A stretch of 64,000 nt of DNA, taken from positions 1 to 64,000 of the forward strand of contig JAFDYQ010000004.1 in assembly GCA_018267365.1 (NCBI GenBank), in the 5' to 3' direction. The DNA is from Bacteroidota bacterium (GTDB lineage: Bacteria; Bacteroidota; Bacteroidia; Chitinophagales; LD1). Numbering within the stretch: the stretch's first letter is position 1; the number at the start of each line of letters is the position of its first letter. The position numbers and the translations under genes are program-made. Shown here piece after piece: positions 35,834 to 44,040 of this stretch. Under the pieces are notes generated by a model. It saw only the letters and a program-made list of their open reading frames with translations, was not told the DNA's origin and did no database searches.

Positions 35834-37516
35834 TCACTTTGATAGGATGATACCCTCCAGTTCGTTTATTATCATATTGTTATCACCGGACAATGGGCCT
35901 TTGGCCAAACGGTACAAAACATGGTATCCGGCAGGCATTGGCAGGGTCTTTTTCTTCTTAGAGAAATTCAGCAATACTATGAGATCTTGCATATCTGTAG
36001 TCCTGCGATAGGCTAGTATACCATGCGGCTGTCCGGGCAGGATTTGCAGTTTGCCGTCATGAAGCGCCTTATTGCTTTTGTGCAGGTGAAGGAGAGTCTG
36101 TACCTCCATGAGCAGGGAGCTGCTGTATTTCACTTCTGTCGCTACATTGATCGTATCGTGATTGGGATGCACAGGCAGCCATGTTTTACTGGCAGTGGAG
36201 AAGCCTGCATTCGAGCCCTGTGTCCACTGCATAGGTGTACGCAGGTCGTCGCGGTTCAGTGTTTCATCAGCCAACTCCGTGAGCCAGCGTGGTACTTTTT
36301 TATATTTCTGGCCTATAGGGTCGAGGGCAGTTTTGTATGGCAGTGCCAGGTCGCTCATGCCTATTTCCTCACCGTAGTACATGCACGATACGCCACGTGT
36401 AGTCAGCTGATAAAACTGCAGCAGCTTTGCCTTGGCCATATTATCATCCAGTCGCTTCATACTGCGTCGGCGGTCATGATTGCTAAAAACATATACCGGT
36501 GCAAATGGTGCCGGGAAATCACGTTCCAGATTCTCCGTCAGCATGCGGAAGTATGCTGCTTTGTATTTGAAGCGAAGCATTTCAAAATTGAAAACTAATC
36601 CGAGTCCATTATTCTTATCACCTCCCAGAAACTCGCGCACCACAGGATGCGTACCATAAACCTCACCTAGCAGCATCCGGTCACCAAATGAATCACAAAC
36701 GGTACGCAGTTCTTTGGCAAACTGGAATGTCTCAGGCTGATTGAGATAGCCTTTTACAGTGTGGATGAATTTGCCGGAGCCAGGAGCGTGCCTGACGGCA
36801 TGGCGGGAGGCTGCATTATTGCGCAGCAGGGAGTCTTTGTAGATCGAGTTGATCATATCCAGCCGGAAGCCATCTACGCCTTGTGCCAGCCAGTAGCGGC
36901 AGGCGTCAAACATAGCTTTCTTCACTTCCGGGTTGCGATAGTTCAGGTCAGGCTGAAAAGGGAGGAAACTAGCCCAGTAGTATTGATTGCGTTCCTTGCA
37001 GTAGTGCCAGCCTCCACCGCCTATCACGCTATGCCAGCGGTTGGGCTTATCTGTCCAGATATACCAGTCAGCCTTTGGGTTCGTACGCGAACTCATTGAT
37101 TCTTTAAACCACGGATGCTCGTCGGAGGTATGGTTCATCACCATGTCAAAGACGATCTTCATGCCGCGTTTGTGCGTTTCTGCTATCAGCTGCTGGACAT
37201 CGCTTAGTGTGCCGTACTCCGGCGCAATGGCCAGGTAGTCAGATATGTCATAGCCAAAGTCTCGTTGCGGACTGGCATAGAAAGGAGAGAACCACACGGT
37301 CTCATAGCCGAGTGATTGGATGTAGTCAAGTTTCCCGATGATGCCTTTAATATCACCTATGCCATCTCCATTGCTATCATAGTAGGAGCGGGGGTATATC
37401 TGGTAGATAGTGGTGCTGTGATACCAAGGCTGATCGCTCTGAGCGAAGCAGCAGCCAAAAGCGAATACCAATACCAGGAGGAGGGTAGACAGTAATTTCA
37501 AAACCGGGCTTTTCAC
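35834..37516 (-). CDS. secreted GH13 alpha-glucosidase/oligo-glucosidase
   Basis: This glycoside hydrolase of about 560 residues is in family 13, oligo-1,6-glucosidase/alpha-glucosidase type. Conserved regions in order are KIVFDMVMNHTSDEHPWF, VDGFRLDMINSIY (nucleophile Asp), RMLLGEVYGTHPVV (acid/base Glu) and VYVFSNHDRRRSM (transition-state Asp). A hydrophobic signal (VLKLLSTLLLVLVFAFGCCFAQ) precedes the mature part, so it acts in the periplasm or outside. The TTG at 37531 lies inside the terminator T-tract of the upstream operon, so I chose the GTG at 37516. It hydrolyses alpha-glucosides; exact linkage preference cannot be read. Confidence 0.88.
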   Translation of the reverse strand: MKSPVLKLLSTLLLVLVFAFGCCFAQSDQPWYHSTTIYQIYPRSYYDSNGDGIGDIKGIIGKLDYIQSLGYETVWFSPFYASPQRDFGYDISDYLAIAPEYGTLSDVQQLIAETHKRGMKIVFDMVMNHTSDEHPWFKESMSSRTNPKADWYIWTDKPNRWHSVIGGGGWHYCKERNQYYWASFLPFQPDLNYRNPEVKKAMFDACRYWLAQGVDGFRLDMINSIYKDSLLRNNAASRHAVRHAPGSGKFIHTVKGYLNQPETFQFAKELRTVCDSFGDRMLLGEVYGTHPVVREFLGGDKNNGLGLVFNFEMLRFKYKAAYFRMLTENLERDFPAPFAPVYVFSNHDRRRSMKRLDDNMAKAKLLQFYQLTTRGVSCMYYGEEIGMSDLALPYKTALDPIGQKYKKVPRWLTELADETLNRDDLRTPMQWTQGSNAGFSTASKTWLPVHPNHDTINVATEVKYSSSLLMEVQTLLHLHKSNKALHDGKLQILPGQPHGILAYRRTTDMQDLIVLLNFSKKKKTLPMPAGYHVLYRLAKGPLSGDNNMIINELEGIILSK

Positions 37517-37530
37517 AAAGCTAAAAAACA

Positions 37531-37556
37531 AAACAGGCTCACAAAGGAGCCTGTTT
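37531..37556 (-). terminator. terminator of the pheS operon
   Basis: A 10-bp perfect stem pairs AAACAGGCTC (37531-37540) with GAGCCTGTTT (37547-37556). On the minus strand it is followed by TGTTTTTTAG. It should end transcription coming from pheS and the small membrane protein gene. The GH13 gene starts just beyond. Confidence 0.72.
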
Positions 37557-37656
37557 TACATCACGGTCAAGAAGATGCTAATATAAAAACGATCCAGGGA
37601 GTATCATCTTTATCATCTGGGTATGATTCAGATGGAGATAGTCTGCATTCCTACAA

Positions 37657-37830
37657 TCAGAAGTGAATGAGAGCATATATCAGAGCTATCACGGCAAAAG
37701 AGACCAAAGCAATAGCAACTACAAGAAATGCCCAGCCGATCCACTCTTTACGGTTTTTTCCGTTTTGTACGGCTAGCTGATCATCTCCCGGCAATCCCTC
37801 AAATAGTTGTAGAAAATCATCCCGGTCCAT
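37657..37830 (-). CDS. 57-residue single-span membrane protein
   Basis: This short gene begins 12 bases after pheS ends, on the same strand. It encodes 57 residues: an acidic N-terminal part (MDRDDFLQLFEGLPGDDQLA), a basic patch (NGKNRKEW) and one hydrophobic helix (IGWAFLVVAIALVSFAVIAL) ending IYALIHF. The positive patch before the helix suggests the N-terminus is inside the cell. I do not recognise the family. Its tight spacing to pheS and the terminator downstream support a real gene. Confidence 0.6.
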   Translation of the reverse strand: MDRDDFLQLFEGLPGDDQLAVQNGKNRKEWIGWAFLVVAIALVSFAVIALIYALIHF

Positions 37831-37842
37831 AACAATGCTTTA

Positions 37843-38874
37843 TCAAAGTGCCGACTCAAACTGTTTCAGCAGCCTCACGTCATTTTCAAAGAAAAGACGG
37901 AGGTCATTGATCTGGTACTTCAGCATCGTGATGCGTTCTATACCCATACCAAATGCGTACCCGCTATATTTAGCAGGGTCTATTTTGCAGTTCTCCAGCA
38001 CGTGTGGATCTACCATGCCACAACCACCTATCTCTACCCAGCCGCTATGCTTGCACACCGCACAGCCTGTACCGCCGCAGATGAAGCAAGATATATCCAT
38101 CTCAGCACTAGGCTCTGTGAAGGGGAAAAACGAAGGACGGAAGCGTATCTGTGTGTCCCGTCCAAACATCTCCTGGGCAAAGTAGTACATCGCCTGTTTG
38201 AGATCTGCAAAGGAGACATTCTCATCTATGTATAGGCCCTCTACCTGATGAAAAGTGCAGTGCGCGCGGGCGCTGATGGTTTCATTGCGATAGACGCGGC
38301 CCGGCATGATCATGCGCAGTGGCGGCTTCTGAGTTTCCATCATACGGACCTGCACGGATGATGTATGCGTACGCAGCAGCCAGTGCTTATCTTCAGAAAT
38401 GTAGAACGTATCCTGCATGTCACGCGCAGGGTGGTCCTTTGGTGTGCCCAGAGCGGTAAAGTTGTGCCAGTCGTCTTCCACTTCCGGTCCCTCTGCTACG
38501 GTGAAGCCGATCCGGGCAAAAATCTCTATCATCTTATTTTTGACGATAGAGATCGGATGACGGCTGCCCAGTGGCAGGCTATAGCCCGGCGCAGAGAGAT
38601 CCGGTATTTCAGTTTTTGCTTTCCGGTCGCCTCCGCCGCTATTCTTCAGTTCTTCGTATTTGGCCTCGGCGGCTGCCTTTAGCGTATTCATCAGCTGGCC
38701 GTATTCCTTCTTGCGGTCGCCGGGCAGCTGCGCCATAGCGCCAAAGAGGTCTTTCAGCACGTTCTTGCTACCGAGGTACTGTATACGAAAAGCCTCCAGC
38801 TCCTCTGCTGTGGCGGGTTTCGCGTCGTTTATCGCCGCGAGTACGGCATTGGCTTTGTCAAAAATCTCCTGCAT
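37843..38874 (-). CDS. pheS: phenylalanine-tRNA ligase alpha subunit
   Basis: This 343-residue class II aminoacyl-tRNA synthetase subunit charges tRNA-Phe together with PheT. The N-terminal coiled coil is followed by the catalytic core with PGYSLPLGSRHPISIVKNKMIEIFARIGF (motif 1 area), LLRTHTSSVQVRMM, PGRVYRNETISARAHCTFHQVEGLYID (motif 2) and GYAFGMGIERITMLKYQI (motif 3). A start eleven codons upstream is possible, but the ATG at 38874 (MQEIFDKANAVL) is the normal start. It is divergent from the aldehyde dehydrogenase gene across a gap of 91 bases. Confidence 0.96.
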   Translation of the reverse strand: MQEIFDKANAVLAAINDAKPATAEELEAFRIQYLGSKNVLKDLFGAMAQLPGDRKKEYGQLMNTLKAAAEAKYEELKNSGGGDRKAKTEIPDLSAPGYSLPLGSRHPISIVKNKMIEIFARIGFTVAEGPEVEDDWHNFTALGTPKDHPARDMQDTFYISEDKHWLLRTHTSSVQVRMMETQKPPLRMIMPGRVYRNETISARAHCTFHQVEGLYIDENVSFADLKQAMYYFAQEMFGRDTQIRFRPSFFPFTEPSAEMDISCFICGGTGCAVCKHSGWVEIGGCGMVDPHVLENCKIDPAKYSGYAFGMGIERITMLKYQINDLRLFFENDVRLLKQFESAL

Positions 38875-38965
38875 ATCGCGCGAAGATAAAAAATCTGACC
38901 GAGGCACTCTGTATCAGGAATATCTTAGTTTTATCCTGACAAGTATCAGTGCTTGCCACCACAGT

Positions 38966-40408
38966 ATGGAGCAACTACAAAACTATATCAACGGCGCGCT
39001 ACAGCCGGCGCTCTCCGGTCAATGGCTGGATAACTATGAGCCCGCCACAGGGCAGGTCTACTCGCACATCCCAGACTCTGACAGCGCAGACATAGCGCAG
39101 GCCGTGGCTGCTGCCAGGGCCGCCTTTCCCGCCTGGAGTGTGACGCCGCTGGAGGAGCGCATGATGACCCTGCTGCGCATAGCAGATGGTATCGAGCGCC
39201 GCATGGATGAGTTTGTCATAGCCGAGAGCCGCGACAATGGCAAGCCGCGCAAACTGGCCCGCGCCGTAGATATTCCACGTGCGGTGTCAAACTTCCGCTT
39301 CTTTGCCAGCGGCCTCCAGCACTTTGCCTCTGAGTCGCACCAGATGCCGGGTGTAGGGGTAAACTATACCCTTCGCCAGCCTATTGGTGTGGTAGGCTGC
39401 ATTTCTCCCTGGAATCTCCCTATCTATCTCTTCACCTGGAAGATCGTGCCAGCGCTGGCTACCGGCAATTGCGTCGTGGCCAAGCCCAGCGAAGTGACAC
39501 CTTACACAGCTTATCTCTTATCACAGGTGTGTATCGAGGCCGGTCTGCCTGCAGGAGTACTCAATATAGTGCATGGCCTCGGCGGCAAAACAGGACAGGC
39601 TATCATAGAGCATCCAGAGATCAAAGCCATCTCCTTTACCGGTGGTACAGAGACGGGTAAACGTATTGCCGCTACTGCCGCGCCGATGTTCAAGAAGCTA
39701 TCGCTGGAGCTGGGCGGCAAAAATCCGACGGTAGTCTTTGCAGATTGTGATTTTGAAGAGACAGTGAAACAGGTCGTCACAGCCTCCTTTAGCAATCAGG
39801 GCGAAATATGCCTCTGTGGTTCGCGCATCTTTATAGAGCGCAGTGTATATGATAAATTCAAAGCAGTCTTTGTAGAAAAAGTAAAGGCGCTCCGCGTAGG
39901 TGATCCGGATGAAGATACCTCCAATCTCGGCGCTATCGTCTCGCTGCCGCATAAGGAAAAAATACTATCCTATATCAAACTGGCGCAAGAGGAGGGAGGC
40001 ACTATCCTCGCAGGGGGCAATGAAGTCAAGCTATCTGGTCGCTGTGCCGGTGGCTACTTTATCGAGCCGACTGTGATAGAAGGTCTCGATCACCTCTGCC
40101 GTACCAATCAGGAGGAAATATTCGGTCCGGTCGTTACGCTGATGCCTTTTGATACAGAAGAAGAAGTGCTCACGATGGCTAACTCGGTCAAATACGGCCT
40201 CGCCTCCTCCATCTGGACTACCGACCTCAAGCGTGCCCACCTCGTAGCCGAGAAAATAGAAGCCGGTATCGTCTGGATCAACTGCTGGCTGCTACGCGAT
40301 CTGCGCACACCATTCGGCGGCGTCAAAGCATCCGGCGTAGGCCGCGAAGGCGGCTGGGAAGCTATGAGGTTCTTTACAGAAGCCAAGAATGTTTGTGTGA
40401 AATACTGA
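38966..40408 (+). CDS. aldehyde dehydrogenase, probably 2-aminomuconate semialdehyde type
   Basis: This 480-residue NAD-dependent aldehyde dehydrogenase shows PIGVVGCISPWNLPIYLFTWKI, VVAKPSEVTPYTAYLL, the Glu motif KLSLELGGKNPTVVFADCD and catalytic Cys in FSNQGEICLCGSRIF. It is closest in my recall to 2-hydroxymuconic/2-aminomuconic semialdehyde dehydrogenases. The next gene is a RidA-family protein of the aminomuconate deaminase type, which supports a role in the kynurenine (tryptophan) meta-cleavage pathway. The upstream frame is open for another 102 codons, overlapping pheS, but the ATG at 38966 gives the standard N-terminus. Confidence 0.88.
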   Translation: MEQLQNYINGALQPALSGQWLDNYEPATGQVYSHIPDSDSADIAQAVAAARAAFPAWSVTPLEERMMTLLRIADGIERRMDEFVIAESRDNGKPRKLARAVDIPRAVSNFRFFASGLQHFASESHQMPGVGVNYTLRQPIGVVGCISPWNLPIYLFTWKIVPALATGNCVVAKPSEVTPYTAYLLSQVCIEAGLPAGVLNIVHGLGGKTGQAIIEHPEIKAISFTGGTETGKRIAATAAPMFKKLSLELGGKNPTVVFADCDFEETVKQVVTASFSNQGEICLCGSRIFIERSVYDKFKAVFVEKVKALRVGDPDEDTSNLGAIVSLPHKEKILSYIKLAQEEGGTILAGGNEVKLSGRCAGGYFIEPTVIEGLDHLCRTNQEEIFGPVVTLMPFDTEEEVLTMANSVKYGLASSIWTTDLKRAHLVAEKIEAGIVWINCWLLRDLRTPFGGVKASGVGREGGWEAMRFFTEAKNVCVKY

Positions 40409-40511
40409 ATAGTATTAAGTAGTTAGTATTAAGTATTTAGATGAATACGAAAGCGGCTACTTTTTTAATTTGCATCTGTCTAAATACTAACTACTAAATA
40501 CTGATTACTAT
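40408..40511. repeat. AT-rich inverted repeat, copy 2 (aldehyde dehydrogenase-ridA gap)
   Basis: The gap between the dehydrogenase and the RidA-family gene is almost wholly an inverted repeat. AGTAGTTAGTATT at 40420-40432 pairs perfectly with AATACTAACTACT at 40483-40495, and flanking bases extend the pairing imperfectly. The segment 40423-40448 matches 1975-2000 in the atpD-atpC gap at 24 of 26 positions. The two copies therefore belong to one dispersed repeat family. Confidence 0.65.
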
Positions 40512-40514
40512 CAT

Positions 40515-40910
40515 ATGAGCAATCTCCCCAAACCGATGGGCCTCTACCCGATGACACGCAAAGCCGGTGGCCTGATCTTCGTCAGCGGCATGGGCCCGCG
40601 CGAAGCCGGCAGTGACAAAATCCCCGGACTGGAGTTAGATAAGTACGGCAACTACAAAAGCTTTGACTTTGAGGCGCAGGTACACTCTGTTTTCAAGAAC
40701 GTGAAGACTGCACTGGAAGAGGCTGGTAGCTCTTGGGAGAAGATAGTAGACGTCACCGTATTCCTTACAAACATGAAACGCGACTTTACCACTTACAATC
40801 GCATCTACGCAGAATACTTCAAGGAGAATCAGCCTTGTCGCACGACTGTAGAGATCACTTCGCTGCCATCTCCGATAGCGATTGAGTTGAAGGTAATAGC
40901 AGAGGCCTAA
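40515..40910 (+). CDS. RidA family protein, probably 2-aminomuconate deaminase
   Basis: This 131-residue protein has the RidA/YjgF fold. It shows MGLYPMTRKAGGLIFVSGMGP, VHSVFKNVKTALEEAGSSWEKIVDVTVFLTNM and YFKENQPCRTTVEITSLP (with the family's Cys-Arg pair). The PxxLYPxxRxAG-type start and length fit the 2-aminomuconate deaminase subgroup rather than the general imine deaminase. Adjacent to a matching semialdehyde dehydrogenase, it probably converts 2-aminomuconate to 4-oxalocrotonate in tryptophan catabolism. It converges with the RDD gene with a four-base overlap. Confidence 0.82.
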   Translation: MSNLPKPMGLYPMTRKAGGLIFVSGMGPREAGSDKIPGLELDKYGNYKSFDFEAQVHSVFKNVKTALEEAGSSWEKIVDVTVFLTNMKRDFTTYNRIYAEYFKENQPCRTTVEITSLPSPIAIELKVIAEA

Positions 40911-41332
40911 TTTGCATTTTCTACACTTATCATCACGCTGCCAGATACGAGATCATGAATGGCTCTTCTCTCCTTATTGCCAGTTATAGTAAAGAAGGAA
41001 ATATATCCAAGCGAGTATTTTAGGATTACCCGGGCGTATGCCTGAATAATATTTATTTTTTGAGACGGGTCAGAGAATTTCCTAACCCGTATACCGGTAA
41101 AGTAATTACCTAAAGTACATCCTACGATCGATGACGTAAAGGGCTCATACATCAGCCATATGATAAAGAAAGCTCCGATTCTGACGGGGGCTGGTGCACT
41201 GTCAGCTATAAGATCGCTGGTCACGAACATTATGACGATCATAAAGACAATATCAATAAAATAGGATTTATATCTTGTAACCAGAGAGGGGTACTGTTGC
41301 TCTTGCTGTATCAGCGTGTTTGTCGTTTCCAT
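40907..41332 (-). CDS. RDD family membrane protein
   Basis: This 141-residue membrane protein belongs to the RDD family. The basic/aspartate signature appears as YPSLVTRYKSYFIDIVFMIVI and the later RRAIHDLVSGSVMI. Three hydrophobic segments are visible, near residues 25-45, 50-70 and 105-120. GCTLGNYFTGIRVRKFS is the typical connecting loop. Function is unknown; some members act in ion transport. It is 27 bases downstream of priA on the same strand and may be co-transcribed. Confidence 0.82.
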   Translation of the reverse strand: METTNTLIQQEQQYPSLVTRYKSYFIDIVFMIVIMFVTSDLIADSAPAPVRIGAFFIIWLMYEPFTSSIVGCTLGNYFTGIRVRKFSDPSQKINIIQAYARVILKYSLGYISFFTITGNKERRAIHDLVSGSVMISVENAN

Positions 41333-41359
41333 GATTCAAATATAACTTTTTAGGGTAAT

Positions 41360-43810
41360 TTAAGGATCTACATCCACACTGATCCATACACTCTTTAGCT
41401 CCTTATCCGCCCGCAGCATATCCAGGCAGTCTTTGATCGCCAGTTTGAATGTTTGCAGATCATTCGTCCGGTGATCGGTTTTGATGATGATATCACGCAG
41501 GTAGTAGTTCCGCACTTTGGATATGAGCGGTGTAGTCGGACCGAGCGTTTCACCTATTTGTTTTTTGCGCAGATTGTTAGCCAGGAAGAGGACGGCCTTC
41601 TCGACCATCGCCACATCTTTATGCCGTAGCGTGATATGCACCATCCGCGAGTATGGCGGATAGTGAAACTGCTGCCGCTCCTGCATTTCGGCCCGGTAGA
41701 AAGAAGCAAAATCATGATCTACTACCTGCTTGATAATGCGGTGCTGCGGATTGCTGGTTTGTATGATGACTTTGCCTTGCTTCTGCTTGCGTCCGGCACG
41801 ACCACCTACCTGCATCATTACCTGGAATGCCCGCTCATTACTGCGGAACCCCGGGAAGTACAATGCATGATCCGCATTCACGATACCCACCAGGCTCACA
41901 TGCTCAAAGTCCAGCCCCTTGGTCACCATCTGCGTGCCTACCAGGATATCTATCTCGCGATTTTCAAAGGAAGATATAACAGTGCTGTGGCCATGCTTGC
42001 CACGGGTGGTGTCCAGGTCTAGTCGACCCACACGTGCCTCCGGGAATAATTCTGCAATCTCCTCCTCTATCCGCTCTGTACCCATGCCCACTATGTCCAG
42101 GTCTATCGTACCACAGCTTTTGCAGGCACGTCCTACGGGTTCCAGGTAGCCACAGTAGTGGCATACCAGCTTATTCTGAAACTTGTGATAGGTCAGGCTT
42201 ACATCACAGTTGCGGCACTTGTACACAAAGCCACAAGTGCGGCAGGTCTGGTACTGCGAGAAGCCACGACGATTGATAAACAGGATCGCCTGCTCCTTAT
42301 TGGCCAGCACCTCCTGTATGGCCACTGTCAGCGTCTGGGTAAAGGAGTGGTGCATGGTCATCTTTCGGCGCTCGCGCTTGATATCTTCCACCACAATCTG
42401 CGGTAGTGATACATCGCCATAGCGCTTCGTCATTTCCACCAGGCCGTATTTGCCGCGCTCCGCATTCTGATAGCTCTCTAGCGATGGAGTGGCTGAACCA
42501 AGAATGACTTTTGCATCGAAGTACCGCGCCAGGACTATGGAGATGTCCCGCGCATTATAGCGAGGATTGGGGTCCATCTGTTTGAAGGAGTTGTCATGCT
42601 CCTCATCTACTATCACGAGGCCGAGATCACGAAATGGCAGGAATAGCCCCGAGCGTGCAGATACGACCAGTTTGTATTCGCCATTCAGCACCTTATTCCA
42701 TATTTCCACCCGTTCATTCTGGTTAAACTTAGAATGGTAGATGCCTATTTGATTGCCAAAGTACTTCCGCAGACGATTGATGATCTGAGCAGTCAGTGCG
42801 ATCTCGGGCAGCATATAGAGTACTTGCTTACCCTCGCGGATAGCTTCTGCCATTTTCTCTATATATATCTGCGTTTTGCCACTGGACGTCACGCCATGCA
42901 GCAGCACTGTGCTTTTATCCTGAAAGTGCTCATCTAGCTCGCGTATGGCGCGCTGCTGGTCTTCACTTAGATTAGCAGTAGTGATATCCTCATCATGAAA
43001 AGTTCCCAGGCGCGACACCTCCACCTTATACTCCTGGAATATCTTTTTATCCGCCAGCCTTTTCAGCGTAGCAGCATCGCTCTGGATCAGCGCAAGCAGT
43101 TCGTTTTTCTTGACAAAGCGGTTCTTCAGGTTTAGCTGATTGAAGGCGAGGAGTAACGGCAATTGTTTCGGCGCACGCTCCAGATCGCTGTAGAGTTGTT
43201 TCAGATTATCTTCCTCCAGATACTTCTCATAGAGCCGCACGTAGGTCTCCGTCTTGGGCTTAAATTTCTCTATGACTTCCTCCGATGAAAGGGCAATCCC
43301 AAGATTAAAAAGCATGCGTAGATAAGGATATACATTCCTTCGCTGGAGCATCTCCTGTATCTGCGGCACAGTCGTCTCCCGCTGCTCTTTCAGCGCCTGC
43401 ACGATGAGGAACTCCTCATTGTTCAGGCTATCATAGTCACCATCGTAAAACTCATTAAGGATGATCTTTGTCTCGCTGGAGAGTTTCAGGCCAGCTGGCA
43501 GCGCGGCCTGCATTACCTCACCCTCGGTACAGAGGTAGTAGTCAGACATCCATTTCCAAAGGCGGAGTTGATTTTCGGTGACGATAGGATGCTCATCTGC
43601 CAGTGATTCCAGGAGCTTTGGCTCAAAGACTGGCTTCTCCTGATGGATACGCTTGACTATCGCCGTATAGAATTTATTCTTGCCAAACTGCACGATGATC
43701 CGATGCCCTACCTTGATGAATGGCACCAGGTCAAATGGTATAGCATACGTATAGTTCTGCGGCAGCGCAAGCGGCAGGAGAACATCGGCGTATGTAATGG
43801 CGGAAGACAA
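41360..43810 (-). CDS. priA: primosomal protein N' (replication restart helicase)
   Basis: This 816-residue DNA helicase restarts stalled replication forks. The N-terminal 3'-DNA-binding domain begins ITYADVLLPLALPQNYTYAIP. The helicase core shows VLLHGVTSSGKTQIYIEKM (Walker A), LGLVIVDEEHDNSFKQMD (DEEH), ILGSATPSLESYQNAERG and VGTQMVTKGLDFEHVSLVGI. A zinc-binding module with paired Cys (CRTCGFVYKCRNCDVSLTYH and CHYCGYLEPVGRACKSCG) lies mid-protein. No ATG is available near the N-terminus, so TTG at 43810 is the likely start. Confidence 0.94.
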   Translation of the reverse strand: MSSAITYADVLLPLALPQNYTYAIPFDLVPFIKVGHRIIVQFGKNKFYTAIVKRIHQEKPVFEPKLLESLADEHPIVTENQLRLWKWMSDYYLCTEGEVMQAALPAGLKLSSETKIILNEFYDGDYDSLNNEEFLIVQALKEQRETTVPQIQEMLQRRNVYPYLRMLFNLGIALSSEEVIEKFKPKTETYVRLYEKYLEEDNLKQLYSDLERAPKQLPLLLAFNQLNLKNRFVKKNELLALIQSDAATLKRLADKKIFQEYKVEVSRLGTFHDEDITTANLSEDQQRAIRELDEHFQDKSTVLLHGVTSSGKTQIYIEKMAEAIREGKQVLYMLPEIALTAQIINRLRKYFGNQIGIYHSKFNQNERVEIWNKVLNGEYKLVVSARSGLFLPFRDLGLVIVDEEHDNSFKQMDPNPRYNARDISIVLARYFDAKVILGSATPSLESYQNAERGKYGLVEMTKRYGDVSLPQIVVEDIKRERRKMTMHHSFTQTLTVAIQEVLANKEQAILFINRRGFSQYQTCRTCGFVYKCRNCDVSLTYHKFQNKLVCHYCGYLEPVGRACKSCGTIDLDIVGMGTERIEEEIAELFPEARVGRLDLDTTRGKHGHSTVISSFENREIDILVGTQMVTKGLDFEHVSLVGIVNADHALYFPGFRSNERAFQVMMQVGGRAGRKQKQGKVIIQTSNPQHRIIKQVVDHDFASFYRAEMQERQQFHYPPYSRMVHITLRHKDVAMVEKAVLFLANNLRKKQIGETLGPTTPLISKVRNYYLRDIIIKTDHRTNDLQTFKLAIKDCLDMLRADKELKSVWISVDVDP

Positions 43811-43863
43811 AAAATTTGTACTAACAGAGATTAAAAAGAAAAAGGTAGACTAAGTTATAAATC

Positions 43864-44040
43864 TTACTTAGCTGAATTGATTTGCGTCAGAAGCTCTTTG
43901 GCAGAGATATGTTTTACCTTGCCGTTATCGCTCACTATCATTACCTCATTCTTTGCAGCACAGGCTTCTATCAGCTTTTTATTAGAAAGCCTGAATCCCT
44001 CCTTAATGAGATTTTTTAGTTCTATACTTTCAGCGCTCAT
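43864..44040 (-). CDS. 58-residue partner of the zeta-toxin-like gene (putative)
   Basis: This gene overlaps the end of the zeta-toxin-like gene by 11 bases on the same strand. It encodes 58 residues: MSAESIELKNLIKEGFRLS, then NKKLIEACAAKNEVMIVSD and NGKVKHISAKELLTQINSAK. It is charged and helical in its first half. The overlap suggests co-translation, so it could be an antitoxin or accessory protein. Its order (after the toxin) differs from classical epsilon-zeta systems, and I do not recognise its family with confidence. Confidence 0.55.
   Translation of the reverse strand: MSAESIELKNLIKEGFRLSNKKLIEACAAKNEVMIVSDNGKVKHISAKELLTQINSAK

Noticed and set aside
38660-38965. Upstream extension of the aldehyde dehydrogenase frame
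   Set aside because: It overlaps pheS antisense and adds no family-like sequence; the ATG at 38966 gives the normal N-terminus.
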